Below, one piece after another: positions 6,155-15,325 of a DNA stretch of 19,869 bases. Numbering within the stretch: position 1 is the stretch's first letter; every line of letters begins with the position of its first letter. The notes below the pieces were generated by a model. That model did no database searches and had not been told where the DNA came from. It saw only the letters and a program-made list of their open reading frames with translations. The position numbers and the translations under genes are program-made. Source of the DNA: Arcicella sp038230735 (GTDB lineage: Bacteria > Bacteroidota > Bacteroidia > Cytophagales > Spirosomataceae); contig JBBRMR010000085.1 in assembly GCA_038230735.1 (NCBI GenBank), forward strand, positions 1 to 19,869. Reading direction: 5' to 3'.

Positions 6155-7043
6155 TTTGCTCCGCTACAATGCCAATTCCTTCTTCAAAACTTACTGGATT
6201 ATACCCCAGAATATTCATGGCTTTGTCCAATATAAACCCCGTGCGGAGTGGACGTTGGGCGGGTTGCGTGAAGGTATCAGCGTTTACGGGGGTAATCAGA
6301 GATTTGTCCAAACCGAAAAAATCGGCAGTTTTGATTGCCATTTCGTAGGGAGTTAGAAAGTCTTTACCTGAAATATGAAAGATGCCCTCGGCTTTTTTAT
6401 TTACGACCAAATAACAGCCCATTGCCAAATCTTCCGCTAAGGTGGGGGTGCGGAATTGGTCAGTTACCACTTTGATATGTTGATTGGCTTCCAATGATTT
6501 TTTTAACCATAAGATAATATTGCTACGGCTCATATCCGAGACAACTCCATAAACCAAAACCGTTCTAACGATGCTTGATGGGCATTTTGCACGTTTCACC
6601 ACTTCTTCGCCCGCAAATTTACTCCAACCATAAAAACTAAGGGGACTCTGTAAATCTTCTTCGGAATAAGGTCCCGCCATACCATCAAAAACGAAATCGG
6701 TAGAGAGATAACAAAAGAAAATTTGGTGCTTTTCAGCGGCTTTTACTAAGTATTCAGTAGCTTTCACGTTCATAGTCCAACACAAATCTTTTTCGCCTTC
6801 GCACTGGTCAGCATTGGTCATGGCGGCGGTGTGGATAATGGCATCGGGTCGAGTATTTTCAATTACTTCTTCCACTTGTTCAGCATCGGTAATATCCATT
6901 TCCAGATATTTATAACCGTTGGTAAAAGTAATACGATTTTTGCCTTTTGAAGTAGCGATTAACTGAATTTCAGGATTTTGAGATAATAATTCGACTAATT
7001 TTTGCCCCAATAGTCCGTTTGAGCCTGTAATGAGTATTTTCAT
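6141..7043 (-). CDS. RmlD-like NAD(P)-dependent sugar reductase (SDR family)
   Basis: A 300-residue extended short-chain dehydrogenase of the RmlD substrate-binding family (dTDP-4-dehydrorhamnose reductase and relatives). The Rossmann motif GSNGLLG (7-13) binds the nucleotide cofactor. Asp50 in EMDITD, the HTAAMTNADQCE segment (71-82), STDFVFDG (114-121) and the catalytic pair Tyr138/Lys142 (YGWSK) are all present. RmlD makes dTDP-rhamnose for polysaccharides, but relatives act on other nucleotide sugars, and no rml or rfb genes adjoin, so the substrate is open and no symbol is given. The last four codons (SRGE) and the stop lie inside an arm of the inverted repeat at 6094-6154, so the native C-terminus may have been altered by repeat insertion. 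Convergent with the OmpH-like gene. Confidence 0.88.
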   Translation of the reverse strand: MKILITGSNGLLGQKLVELLSQNPEIQLIATSKGKNRITFTNGYKYLEMDITDAEQVEEVIENTRPDAIIHTAAMTNADQCEGEKDLCWTMNVKATEYLVKAAEKHQIFFCYLSTDFVFDGMAGPYSEEDLQSPLSFYGWSKFAGEEVVKRAKCPSSIVRTVLVYGVVSDMSRSNIILWLKKSLEANQHIKVVTDQFRTPTLAEDLAMGCYLVVNKKAEGIFHISGKDFLTPYEMAIKTADFFGLDKSLITPVNADTFTQPAQRPLRTGFILDKAMNILGYNPVSFEEGIGIVAEQSRGE

Positions 7044-7099
7044 AATTTTTAACCAAATAGTTGGGATAAGGAAGTTATGTTTTGTGGATTGTTTGATTT

Positions 7100-7107
7100 C
7101 AAAATTA
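7100..7107 (-). promoter_or_regulatory. Candidate -7 element for the reductase gene
   Basis: On the minus strand this reads TAATTTTG, an exact TAnnTTTG match, about 57 bp before the start at 7043. No TTG is found at 17-23 nt upstream, so support is partial. The rest of 7044-7323 holds no other clear feature. Confidence 0.35.
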
Positions 7108-7323
7108 TCTACAATATATAATCCGTTGTTTGTGTTGCCACAAATACGTACATGATTGTGTATGTTTCACAAAAATAATAATTGATTGCCCAGATGTTTT
7201 GGAAATTAAGATGGAACTTTATAACTTAATAGAACCGATAGTACCTGATATAATTCCATTCTTTAGAATTAACCAAATTACGATAATATAAATCAACAAA
7301 TTCAAAAAAACCAATTTCAATCC

Positions 7324-7953
7324 ATGAAAAAACTCACATTTCTTTTATGCTTTTTAGCATCAATCAATCTTACTTTCTCGCAAGGGAAAGATAAAGGCTT
7401 CGTTTCACTTTTTGATGGCAAAACCTTTGCGGGGTGGAAGGTCAATGAAGAACATCCTGCCACATTTTCCATTGAAGATGGAACTATCAAAGTAGCGGGA
7501 GACCGTACCCATTTGTTTTATGAAGGGGCAGTCGGTAATCATGATTTCAAGAATTTCGAACTCAAATTGAAGGCAAAAACTTTACCTGGCTCAAATTCTG
7601 GCATATTTATTCATACGGTTTATCAAGCCAAAGGTTGGCCCAACAAAGGCTATGAAGTACAGGTAAATCAGACCCACGAAGACTGGAGAAAAACGGGCAG
7701 TTTGTACAGCGTTAGCGATGTGAAGGAAAATTTGGCGAAAGATAATGAATGGTATGAATATGACATTATCGTAAAAGGCAAACGGGTAATCATTAAAGTA
7801 AACGACAAAATAGCCGTTGATTATACCGAACCCGATGTGCTTCCAGATAATCGTGGACTTAAAAAACTCAGTGCTGGAACGATTGCCTTACAGGGACATG
7901 ACCCCAAAAGTGTGGCTTATTTCAAAGATATTGAGATAAAAATATTGGATTAA
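7324..7953 (+). CDS. Secreted DUF1080 (3-keto-disaccharide hydrolase-like) protein
   Basis: A 209-residue protein with a signal peptide (cleavage near residue 19-20, TFSQ|G) followed by one DUF1080 domain with a concanavalin-like beta-sandwich fold. Family marks are FVSLFDGKTFAGWK (26-39), FSIEDGTIKV (48-57), a segment with SNSGIFIH (90-97), GYEVQV (109-114), TGSLY (125-129) and the closing GTIALQGHDPKSVAYFKDIEI. Members of the family cleave 3-keto-glycosides or bind sugars; many are uncharacterised and some are parts of larger proteins. This one is a minimal single-domain form and probably periplasmic. It has its own terminator. The family is certain; hydrolase activity on a particular sugar is not shown by the sequence. 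Confidence 0.9.
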   Translation: MKKLTFLLCFLASINLTFSQGKDKGFVSLFDGKTFAGWKVNEEHPATFSIEDGTIKVAGDRTHLFYEGAVGNHDFKNFELKLKAKTLPGSNSGIFIHTVYQAKGWPNKGYEVQVNQTHEDWRKTGSLYSVSDVKENLAKDNEWYEYDIIVKGKRVIIKVNDKIAVDYTEPDVLPDNRGLKKLSAGTIALQGHDPKSVAYFKDIEIKILD

Positions 7954-7999
7954 CGAAAGAGAATTTTGTTACAGTTTTAAAATGCTAAAAATGATAATT

Positions 8000-8027
8000 A
8001 AACCACTCCATCAAGAGTGGTTTTTTT
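8000..8027 (+). terminator. Intrinsic terminator after the DUF1080 gene
   Basis: AAACCACTC (8000-8008) and GAGTGGTTT (8015-8023) form a 9-bp stem with a 6-nt loop and a T run. Confidence 0.9.
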
Positions 8028-8069
8028 GTAATTTTACATTAGGATATTCATCATCACTCTGTTTCATCA

Positions 8070-8771
8070 ATGAGAAAAATAATTGTTTTCATCAACATCT
8101 TATTCTTTATAAATCATTCTGTAAAAGCTCAATCCAGAAAGGATTATCTCTTAACCATAGGCACGCCTTGGGGTGAAATGCACGCTGTTTTATTTGATAA
8201 AACGCCAAAACATAAGGCAAATTTTTTGAAATTGATAGATGATAAATTCTATGACGATTTACTTTTTCATCGCATCATCAATGGCTTTATGATTCAAGGC
8301 GGTGACCCCAATTCACGCAAGGCAAAACCCAAAGAAACATTGGGAAATGGCAGTGTGGGCTATAAAGTTGATGCCGAAATTTTGCCCGATTTATTTCATA
8401 AGAAAGGTGTATTAGCGGCAGCCCGAGACAATAATCCAACTAAGGCTTCGTCGGGGTGTCAGTATTATATTGTGCAAGGAAAAGTTTGGAATGATTCAAC
8501 TTTGCAGCAACAAATGGCTCGCAGTCCGCAAAGGGTTTTTACGGAAGAACAAAAGAATGTTTATAAGACAATAGGAGGAACCCCCCACCTTGACGGCAAC
8601 TATACCATTTTTGGGCAAGTAATTGATAATCTATGGATTATAGATTCGGTGGCTACTCAACAACGGGATGCTCAAAATCGTCCTTTGGTAGATTTACCGA
8701 TGAAAATTTCGTGTAAAAAAATGCGGAAAAAGAAGATTACTAAACTGTATGGATTGGAGTTTGGGGGTTAG
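8070..8771 (+). CDS. Exported cyclophilin-type peptidylprolyl isomerase
   Basis: A 233-residue protein with a signal peptide (to about residue 20, VKA|Q), so it acts in the periplasm, catalysing cis-trans isomerisation of proline bonds during folding. The cyclophilin core is clear: FHRIINGFMIQGGDP (66-80) contains the active-site Arg68, Phe73 and Gln76, then GVLAAARD (113-120), SSGCQYYI (127-134, SGSQFFI in most members) and FGQVIDNLWIIDSV (181-194). An insert of about 35 residues (140-174, with QQQMARSPQRVFTEEQ) replaces the short loop between QYYI and the LDG strand. The basic tail KKMRKKKITK is unusual. It starts 43 nt after a terminator, so it needs its own promoter, which I could not place with confidence. 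Confidence 0.93.
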   Translation: MRKIIVFINILFFINHSVKAQSRKDYLLTIGTPWGEMHAVLFDKTPKHKANFLKLIDDKFYDDLLFHRIINGFMIQGGDPNSRKAKPKETLGNGSVGYKVDAEILPDLFHKKGVLAAARDNNPTKASSGCQYYIVQGKVWNDSTLQQQMARSPQRVFTEEQKNVYKTIGGTPHLDGNYTIFGQVIDNLWIIDSVATQQRDAQNRPLVDLPMKISCKKMRKKKITKLYGLEFGG

Positions 8772-8816
8772 TGAAATCTTCAACCTGTAGTGAAATATTT
8801 TTATAAAAATGCCTCA

Positions 8817-8844
8817 TTTGAAGATTATTTTCTGCCTAAATTTA
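8817..8844 (+). promoter_or_regulatory. Candidate promoter for mnmH
   Basis: TTTG (8817-8820), a 16-nt spacer and TAAATTTA (8837-8844), one mismatch from TAnnTTTG, lie 17 bp before the ATG. Confidence 0.4.
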
Positions 8845-8860
8845 CATTCTATTACAACCC

Positions 8861-9895
8861 ATGTTTCAAATGACAGCCAAAGAATTACCCATTGCCGATT
8901 TTCTAAGCAAAAGCCAAAACGGATTGGTGATAGATGTTCGAGCTCCCATTGAATTCCAGAAAGGACATATTGCTAACGCCATTAATGTTCCTCTGTTTGA
9001 AGATAGCGAAAGGGCAGAAATCGGAACACTCTATAAACATCAAGGAAAAGATACTGCCGTGGAACGTGGTTTAGAGATTGTTTCGCCCAAAATGATAAGC
9101 TTTGTGAATCAAGTAAAAGCACGTGCTAAGAGTAAAAAAGTGTTTATTTACTGTTTCAGGGGGGGCATGAGAAGCAACAGTTTTGCATGGCTGATGAACA
9201 CGGCGGGTTTGGATGCTTGTATCTTGCAGGGTGGACACAAAGCCTATCGGAATCATATTCTCAACTTTTTTGAACAGGAACGTAAAATCGTTTTATTGGG
9301 TGGCGGAACGGGAAGTGGCAAAACGGAAATATTGAAAGAATTGGCGAAAAGTCCTCTACAAACCGCTGATTTAGAAGGTCTTGCCCATCATAAAGGTTCA
9401 GCTTTTGGGGCAATTAATGAACCCAAACAAAACCCCCAACAAATTTTTGAGAGTCATTTATTTGAAGATTTAAGGTTTTTAGACCCCACAAAATGGCTCG
9501 TTTTGGAAGACGAATCTCAAACAATTGGTTACAATAAAGTCCCGCATGGACTTTGGCTACAAATGTTACAAGCTCCGATTATCAAATTAGAGATTCCCTT
9601 TGAGTTACGAGTTTCAACATTGGTAAAAGATTATACAACGGTGAATATCAACGCTTTAAAGGACTGTGTTCTGAAAATTGCTCAACAATTAGGACCATTG
9701 AACACTAAACTTTGCTTACAATATTTAGACGAAAATAATTTATCAGATGTTGCCCGATTGTCGTTATTGTATTATGATAAAGCCTATAATCACGGGTATA
9801 AAAATAAAAAACAGCTCATTATTTCATTGCCTTCCGATACGATGGATGCGGAGGTGAATGCCAAGAAGGTGCAGGAGATGATTAGGGGGATTTGA
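8861..9895 (+). CDS. mnmH: tRNA 2-selenouridine synthase MnmH (SelU)
   Basis: A 344-residue cytosolic enzyme that exchanges sulfur of the wobble 2-thiouridine of certain tRNAs for selenium, using selenophosphate. It proceeds through S-geranylation. It is built from a rhodanese domain (about 8-135) with active Cys98 in YCFRGGMRS, and a P-loop domain with Walker A GGGTGSGKTE (147-156), followed by the family's HHKGSAFG (176-183) and LEDESQTIG (215-223). Length and motif order match the family. Met4 is an alternative start. Selenium use needs selD, which is not in this window. The gene ends at a strong terminator and faces valS. Confidence 0.95.
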   Translation: MFQMTAKELPIADFLSKSQNGLVIDVRAPIEFQKGHIANAINVPLFEDSERAEIGTLYKHQGKDTAVERGLEIVSPKMISFVNQVKARAKSKKVFIYCFRGGMRSNSFAWLMNTAGLDACILQGGHKAYRNHILNFFEQERKIVLLGGGTGSGKTEILKELAKSPLQTADLEGLAHHKGSAFGAINEPKQNPQQIFESHLFEDLRFLDPTKWLVLEDESQTIGYNKVPHGLWLQMLQAPIIKLEIPFELRVSTLVKDYTTVNINALKDCVLKIAQQLGPLNTKLCLQYLDENNLSDVARLSLLYYDKAYNHGYKNKKQLIISLPSDTMDAEVNAKKVQEMIRGI

Positions 9896-9909
9896 AACTT
9901 ACTGTTTAT

Positions 9910-9946
9910 CAAAAGCCTTCTAAATGGATAATTTAGAAGGCTTTTG
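9910..9946. terminator. Bidirectional hairpin terminator between mnmH and valS
   Basis: A perfect 16-bp stem (9910-9925 with 9931-9946) around a 5-nt loop GGATA, with A and T runs at the outer ends. It lies between convergent genes and can end both. Confidence 0.92.
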
Positions 9947-9962
9947 AAACAGCAAATTTAAT

Positions 9963-12599
9963 TTATTTTACCCCCTTCAACCGCAAAATCATCTCCTCCA
10001 AAGCCTTAATCTTGGACTCTGCATCAGCTAATTTTTGGCGTTCTCTTTCCACTAATTCGGGTTTGGCATTGGCCACAAAACGCTCGTTTGCCAATTTTGC
10101 TTCGGTGGCTTTCTTGAAACCTACATTGTATTCCAAATCTTTTTGGGCAGTTTCTAATGCCGCTTCTACGTCAATTTCTCCTTCCAAAATGATAAAAAAC
10201 TCATCCGATTTTATCACGAATGAAATGCTTGATTCAACTTTTTCATTGGTGTAAGTGATACTTTCGGTATTGGCTAATTTTTGAATAATCTCTTCAAATT
10301 GACCGTAAAGGGCTTTATTTTCCGTTTTGATAACCAATGGCAAAGCAATTTTTGGCGAAAGTTGTTTGGCGTTACGAGTGTCTCTGATTTTGGAAACCAG
10401 TTCAAACACAATATCAAAATCCGCAACAATTTTCGTATCCACCGTTCCTGCAATTGGGAAAGTGGCTCGACAAATACTCTCATTGTCCGCACGAGTGGCT
10501 AAGGCTTGCCAAATTTCTTCGGTAATAAAAGGCATATACGGATGAAGCAATTTCATCAATTTTTCAAAAATCTGAATCGTAGCCTCAAAAGTTGCTTTAT
10601 CAATTGGCTGTTCGTAGGCTGGTTTGATAATTTCGAGGTATTTTGAACAGAAATCATCCCAAACCAAATTATACAGCGATAATAAGGCATCCGAGATTCT
10701 AAATTTTGAGAAATGATCTTGAACATCAATAATCGTTTGGTTCATTTTGGCATTAAACCAGTCAATTCCCAATTGATTACTGTTTACTACCAAATTTACA
10801 TTTACTTCCCAACCTTCCACTAAACGATACGCATTCCAGATTTTATTACAGAAATTACGTCCTTGTTCAATCAATTTATCGTCATAAAGTAAGTCATTTC
10901 CCGCAGGGGCAGAAAACAATAATCCCGACCTAACGCCATCGGCTCCATACTGTTCAATCAACTCCAATGGGTCGGGTGAATTACCCAAAGATTTCGACAT
11001 TTTGCGTCCTTGCTTATCCCGCACAATACCCGTCAAATAGACATTTCTAAACGGTAATTCTCCACGCCATTCATACCCTGCGATAATCATACGAGCCACC
11101 CAGAAGAATAAAATATCAGGTCCCGTTACTAAATCGTTGGTTGGATAATAATAACTAATATCTTCATTATCAGGGTTTTGAATACCATCAAAAACCGAAA
11201 TGGGCCAAAGCCATGATGAAAACCAAGTATCCAGAACGTTGGGGTCTTGGGTTAAATCCTCTTCGGTTAAGGCAAATAACAAATATTCGTGCTGTGCCTT
11301 TCTTAGGGCTTCACGCTTAGTTTTTGCTACGATAATAGTGCCGTCTTGCAAATAAAATGCGGGAATTTGTTGCCCCCACCACAACTGCCGACTGATGCAC
11401 CAATCATGCACATTTTCCATCCAAGAACGGTAGGTATTTTTAAATTTTGAAGGATATAATTTGATGTTATCATTCATCACATTTTCTAAGGCGGGCTTAG
11501 AAATCTCATCCATTTTCAAGAACCATTGCAAAGACAATTTTGGCTCAATGACCGCACCCGTCCGTTCAGAGGTTTTCACGATGGATTTATATTCTTCCAT
11601 CTTCACTAAATGACCCGATTCTTCCAAATCTTTTACAATGTTTCTACGTGCCGCAAAACGGTCTTGGCCCACATAAAGTACCGCTTTTTCGTTCAAGAAA
11701 CCGCCATCGTCCAAAATATCAATCACGGGCAATTTGTGTTTGATACCCAATTCATAATCATTCAAATCGTGGGCGGGCGTTACTTTTAAGCAACCCGTTC
11801 CAAAATCCATCGTAACGTATTCGTCAGTAATTACAGGAATTTCACGGTTCAACAAGGGAATAACAACCGTTTTGCCGTGATAGGCTAAATAACGTTCATC
11901 ATTCGGATTTACGCAAAGGGCAGTGTCCGCCATGATGGTTTCAGGGCGAGTGGTGGCGATGGTCATAAACTCTCCTTCCATACCCGAAACTGGATATTTT
12001 AGGTAATAAAGTTTAGCCATAATTTCTTTCTCAATCACTTCCTCATCCGAAAGAGCGGTTTTCCCGAGGGGATCCCAGTTTACCATTCTTACGCCACGGT
12101 AGATTTGTCCTTTGTTGTAAAGACGAACAAAAGTGTCAATAACTGCCTCATACAGAGAGGGTTCCATGGTGAAGCGAGTTCTGTCCCAGTCGCAGGAAGC
12201 ACCTAATTTTTGTAATTGGTCGAGGATAATTCCGCCGTATTTATCTTTCCATTCGTGGGCATATATCAAAAATTCTTCTCGAGAAATATCCTTCTTTTCA
12301 ATACCCCTTTCTTTCAACATCGCCACCACTTTTGCCTCCGTTGCGATAGACGCATGGTCGGTTCCAGGCACCCAACAAGCCTCCTTGCCTTCCATACGAG
12401 CCTTGCGGATAAGGACATCTTGAATGGTGTTGTTAAGCATGTGTCCCATGTGTAGCACACCCGTAACGTTGGGCGGCGGAATCACGATGGAATACGGTTC
12501 TTTATCGGGATTGGGCTTGGAAGCAAAGAATTTATTTTCGAGCCAATATTTATACCATTTGGCTTCTATTTCTTGTGGAGCGTATGTTTTTGAAATCAT
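9963..12599 (-). CDS. valS: Valine--tRNA ligase
   Basis: A class I aminoacyl-tRNA synthetase that charges tRNA-Val and edits mischarged threonine. The start is placed at 12599 (MISKTYAPQEIEAKW), the family's normal beginning, giving 878 residues; the in-frame ATG at 12638 would add 13 residues that do not fit. The ATP-binding HIGH motif is HMGH (50-53) within PPPNVTGVLHMGH, and KMSKS is at 533-537. The editing domain (ATTRPETIMADTA, then GTGCLKVTPAHDLNDYELG) lies between them. Anticodon-binding helices and the C-terminal coiled-coil arm (about 810-878) close the protein. It is a single essential gene, divergent from the GH3-like gene, with a terminator downstream. Nothing is missing. Confidence 0.98.
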   Translation of the reverse strand: MISKTYAPQEIEAKWYKYWLENKFFASKPNPDKEPYSIVIPPPNVTGVLHMGHMLNNTIQDVLIRKARMEGKEACWVPGTDHASIATEAKVVAMLKERGIEKKDISREEFLIYAHEWKDKYGGIILDQLQKLGASCDWDRTRFTMEPSLYEAVIDTFVRLYNKGQIYRGVRMVNWDPLGKTALSDEEVIEKEIMAKLYYLKYPVSGMEGEFMTIATTRPETIMADTALCVNPNDERYLAYHGKTVVIPLLNREIPVITDEYVTMDFGTGCLKVTPAHDLNDYELGIKHKLPVIDILDDGGFLNEKAVLYVGQDRFAARRNIVKDLEESGHLVKMEEYKSIVKTSERTGAVIEPKLSLQWFLKMDEISKPALENVMNDNIKLYPSKFKNTYRSWMENVHDWCISRQLWWGQQIPAFYLQDGTIIVAKTKREALRKAQHEYLLFALTEEDLTQDPNVLDTWFSSWLWPISVFDGIQNPDNEDISYYYPTNDLVTGPDILFFWVARMIIAGYEWRGELPFRNVYLTGIVRDKQGRKMSKSLGNSPDPLELIEQYGADGVRSGLLFSAPAGNDLLYDDKLIEQGRNFCNKIWNAYRLVEGWEVNVNLVVNSNQLGIDWFNAKMNQTIIDVQDHFSKFRISDALLSLYNLVWDDFCSKYLEIIKPAYEQPIDKATFEATIQIFEKLMKLLHPYMPFITEEIWQALATRADNESICRATFPIAGTVDTKIVADFDIVFELVSKIRDTRNAKQLSPKIALPLVIKTENKALYGQFEEIIQKLANTESITYTNEKVESSISFVIKSDEFFIILEGEIDVEAALETAQKDLEYNVGFKKATEAKLANERFVANAKPELVERERQKLADAESKIKALEEMILRLKGVK

Positions 12600-12671
12600 T
12601 TTTATTGAATATAATGTAGTAATAAGCGTGAAGGGCAAAGCGATCTACTTTTTACTATCGAAATTGGTTTA

Positions 12672-12679
12672 CAAAGATA
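12672..12679 (-). promoter_or_regulatory. Candidate -7 element for valS
   Basis: On the minus strand this reads TATCTTTG, an exact TAnnTTTG match, about 73 bp before the valS start. A matching TTG upstream was not found. Confidence 0.4.
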
Positions 12680-12734
12680 GGGAATTTAGAGGAATGGCTT
12701 GGGGTGTTTTCATAAGAATGATGTCTCCCCTCTC

Positions 12735-12765
12735 TTGCTACATTCAACAAATTCCATTAAGTTTG
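12735..12765 (+). promoter_or_regulatory. Bacteroidota-type promoter for the GH3-like gene
   Basis: TTG (12735-12737), a 20-nt spacer and TAAGTTTG (12758-12765) match the phylum's TTG-N17-23-TAnnTTTG pattern exactly. A leader of about 70 nt follows to the ATG at 12842. Confidence 0.6.
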
Positions 12766-12841
12766 TAATAAAGCGATTAGGGAAAATAATAAAGCATTTC
12801 AATCTCTATCACCAACACCCAAAACCTAATACCTAAAAAAA

Positions 12842-14371
12842 ATGGCTATCCTCAACGAAACTATTGCTTGGTTAATGAAAAGACGCTTGCCCCGCATCCA
12901 GTCGTTTATGGAACGACCCATGGAAACGCAGGAGCAAATGTTTTGGCAATTAATCCAGTCGGCAATGTTTACGGAGTGGGGACAAACCTTTCATTATCAG
13001 TCGATTAGCTCCATCAAAGATTTCCAAGAGCGTATTCCCATTTCAACTTACGAAGACCTCTTTCCTCACATAGAACGCATGATGCGGGGCGAACAGAATA
13101 TTCTTTGGCACTCCGATATTCAATTTTTCGCCAAATCTTCGGGGACTACTAACGCCCGAAGCAAGTTTATTCCCGTCTCGAAAGAAGCCCTTGACGACTG
13201 TCATTTTATGGGTGGTAAAGACATGATGACGCTCTTGGTGGAGAACAAACCCGATACCGAAGTTTTCTCGGGCAAAGGGCTTTCCATCGGGGGAAGTTTA
13301 TATTCTAACGAACTGAATTCCAGAACTTTAATGGGCGATGTGTCAGCTGTGGTGATGAAAAATTTGCCGATTTGGGCTCAATTAATCCGCACACCTTCTT
13401 TGGACGTTGCCCTCATGGATGTGTGGGAAGACAAAATCCAGAAAATGGCGGAGATAACTTCCCAAGAAAACGTAACTTCTATCTTGGGTGTTCCTACTTG
13501 GACGTTGGTTTTGATTGAGAAGATTCTCGAAATCACGGGTAAACAAAACATCTTGGAAGTTTGGCCCAATTTCGAGTTTTTTATTCACGGGGCAGTAGCA
13601 TTTCAACCTTACCGTGAGATGTTTAGCTCTCATACATTTCCTTCAAAATCAGTTAGTTATCTCGAAATATATAATGCTTCCGAAGGATTTTTTGGAGTAC
13701 AAGATGAGATGAATCGCCCCAACGAAATGCTGTTGATGTTGGATTATGGCATTTTTTATGAGTTTGTTCCGATGGAAGAAATTGAGAACGAAAAACCCAA
13801 AACGTTGACGTTGGATGAAGTAGAATTGCATAAAAATTACGCCGTAATCATCTCGACCAATGCGGGTTTATGGCGTTATAAAATTGGCGATACCGTAAAA
13901 TTTACCTCAAAATATCCGTATAGAATCAAGATTTCGGGACGTACCAAACACTTCATCAACGCCTTTGGCGAAGAACTCATCATTGAGAATGCCGAGCAAG
14001 CTATCACCCGTGCTTGCGAGGCTACGGGAGCCATTCTGACCGACTACACCGCCGCCCCCGTGTATATTAACAACCGCCAGCAAGGTTGCCATGAATGGCT
14101 GATAGAATTCTCGCAAGAGCCTGATAATCAAGAAGTTTTCAATAAAATGTTGGACGAAACCCTTCGAGAAAACAACTCAGATTACGATGCCAAACGCTAT
14201 AAAGATATGGTATTGAAAGCCCCCAAAGTGAATGTTGTTCCCAAAGAAACCTTCTACGCTTGGATGCGAAACCGAGGCAAATTAGGTGGACAACACAAAG
14301 TGCCAAGACTAAGCAATTCGAGGGATTTTGTGGAAGAGATTTTGTTGGTGGCGAAGGAGGTTTTGGTTTGA
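12842..14371 (+). CDS. GH3-family (auxin-responsive GH3-like) adenylating enzyme
   Basis: A 509-residue protein of the GH3 family within the ANL superfamily. Plant members adenylate a carboxylate such as indole-acetate or jasmonate and couple it to an amino acid. The P-loop-like motif is AKSSGTTNARSKFIPVS (97-113). Other marks are SIGGSL, GVPTW, a segment with EIYNASEGFFG (the A4-like motif) and the hinge region RTKHFINAFGEELIIENAEQAI. Length is close to the family norm and no signal peptide is present, so it is cytosolic. Bacterial homologues are widespread in Bacteroidota, but I know of no settled substrate for them. It stands alone behind its own promoter, divergent from valS. The enzyme class is well supported and the substrate is unknown. 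Confidence 0.92.
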   Translation: MAILNETIAWLMKRRLPRIQSFMERPMETQEQMFWQLIQSAMFTEWGQTFHYQSISSIKDFQERIPISTYEDLFPHIERMMRGEQNILWHSDIQFFAKSSGTTNARSKFIPVSKEALDDCHFMGGKDMMTLLVENKPDTEVFSGKGLSIGGSLYSNELNSRTLMGDVSAVVMKNLPIWAQLIRTPSLDVALMDVWEDKIQKMAEITSQENVTSILGVPTWTLVLIEKILEITGKQNILEVWPNFEFFIHGAVAFQPYREMFSSHTFPSKSVSYLEIYNASEGFFGVQDEMNRPNEMLLMLDYGIFYEFVPMEEIENEKPKTLTLDEVELHKNYAVIISTNAGLWRYKIGDTVKFTSKYPYRIKISGRTKHFINAFGEELIIENAEQAITRACEATGAILTDYTAAPVYINNRQQGCHEWLIEFSQEPDNQEVFNKMLDETLRENNSDYDAKRYKDMVLKAPKVNVVPKETFYAWMRNRGKLGGQHKVPRLSNSRDFVEEILLVAKEVLV

Positions 14372-14836
14372 GGGGAATTGAGTTAATCTAAATGATATAA
14401 AAAGTACGAAATAAATATTATGAGTAAATTTTTTCTGTGAAGCAAAATATTAACAAAGGCGAAAAGAGTATGAGTCTGTTTAAACTTTCCCTTTCGACCG
14501 AAATCAAGCCTTTTAGAACATACTATCCCAAAAAATTTTAACGTAGCATTAATTGGTATCATCAGCAATATCTGGACTTGATTGCCATTGATAGTTCATG
14601 CTTGTTGCATTTGAAATAATGCTATCAGTTTGATGGAGTTTATGCCTTAGTCAGTGTTTCACTCAATGCTGATTTGTGTCTGTGAGAGTTCTACTTGCAA
14701 TTTCACCTTTGCTTTCACGGCTGTGAATACTCGTATTAAAGTGTCGATGTTGCATTAATGGGGTATTTTCCAATCTTGGAAGTAATAAAATCAAAGGCAC
14801 AAAAAACAATACGGTTATTTTGTAGTTCATTGTATA
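14372..14836. other. 465-bp stretch without a supported gene
   Basis: No credible ORF, RNA or terminator was found. Two open minus-strand readings of about 60 codons (14383-14568 and 14663-14845) lack family resemblance. Reading through them needs several frame changes, so at most they are degraded remnants. Confidence 0.5.
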
Positions 14837-15199
14837 ATGAAACATCGACAGTATATTTTTGCTATAATTGCCATAGGATTTATGATATTATCTTGTAAAG
14901 AGAATACCATAAAACCAATTGAATTTGAGCCTATTATACTGGGCGGATTAGTAACTTTTAATAAAGATATCAAACCGATGTTTACTTCTAAATGCTCGCC
15001 ATGTCATGCAGACGGAGGCGATAGAAACAATAAATACGTTGATTATAATACCGCCAAAACATTGATTACAGGCATAATTGGTAGAATAAAAAAAGAAAGT
15101 TCAGACCCACTTTTTATGCCCAAAAACGGAATAAAACTCAATAAAACAGAAATGGATTTAGTCAATAAATGGATTGATAATGGTTTGTTGGAAAAATAA
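14837..15199 (+). CDS. Small lipid-anchored c-type cytochrome
   Basis: A 120-residue lipoprotein: hydrophobic N-terminus ending in lipobox ILSC, so Cys20 is lipidated. The mature part is a monoheme cytochrome c-like domain with the heme attachment motif CSPCH (Cys53, Cys56, His57) in the context FTSKCSPCHADGG. Met94 in LFMPKNG is the likely second iron ligand, and the final helix EMDLVNKWIDNGLLEK is typical of the family. The layout P-x-F-x-x-KC-x-x-CH resembles the small cytochromes fused to or near surface enzymes in Bacteroidota and Planctomycetes. It would shuttle electrons at the outer membrane or in the periplasm. No oxidase or dehydrogenase adjoins, so its partner is unknown. Confidence 0.85.
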   Translation: MKHRQYIFAIIAIGFMILSCKENTIKPIEFEPIILGGLVTFNKDIKPMFTSKCSPCHADGGDRNNKYVDYNTAKTLITGIIGRIKKESSDPLFMPKNGIKLNKTEMDLVNKWIDNGLLEK

Positions 15200-15325
15200 G
15201 ATAGGATAATGTTATGATGGATAACATAGGACAAAATGGTACAAGTCGGAGAGTGAGTAAATAACAAATATAATTATTTTGCCAATGATTACATTTGTTA
15301 TTTGATTATCAAGATGTTGAGCATA

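Noticed and set aside
10012..10545. Several plus-strand ORFs of 70-80 codons inside valS
   Set aside because: They are antisense shadows of a clearly coding region.
14383..14845. Minus-strand reading frames as a transposase remnant
   Set aside because: No recognisable transposase motif, no terminal inverted repeats and no target-site duplication seen.
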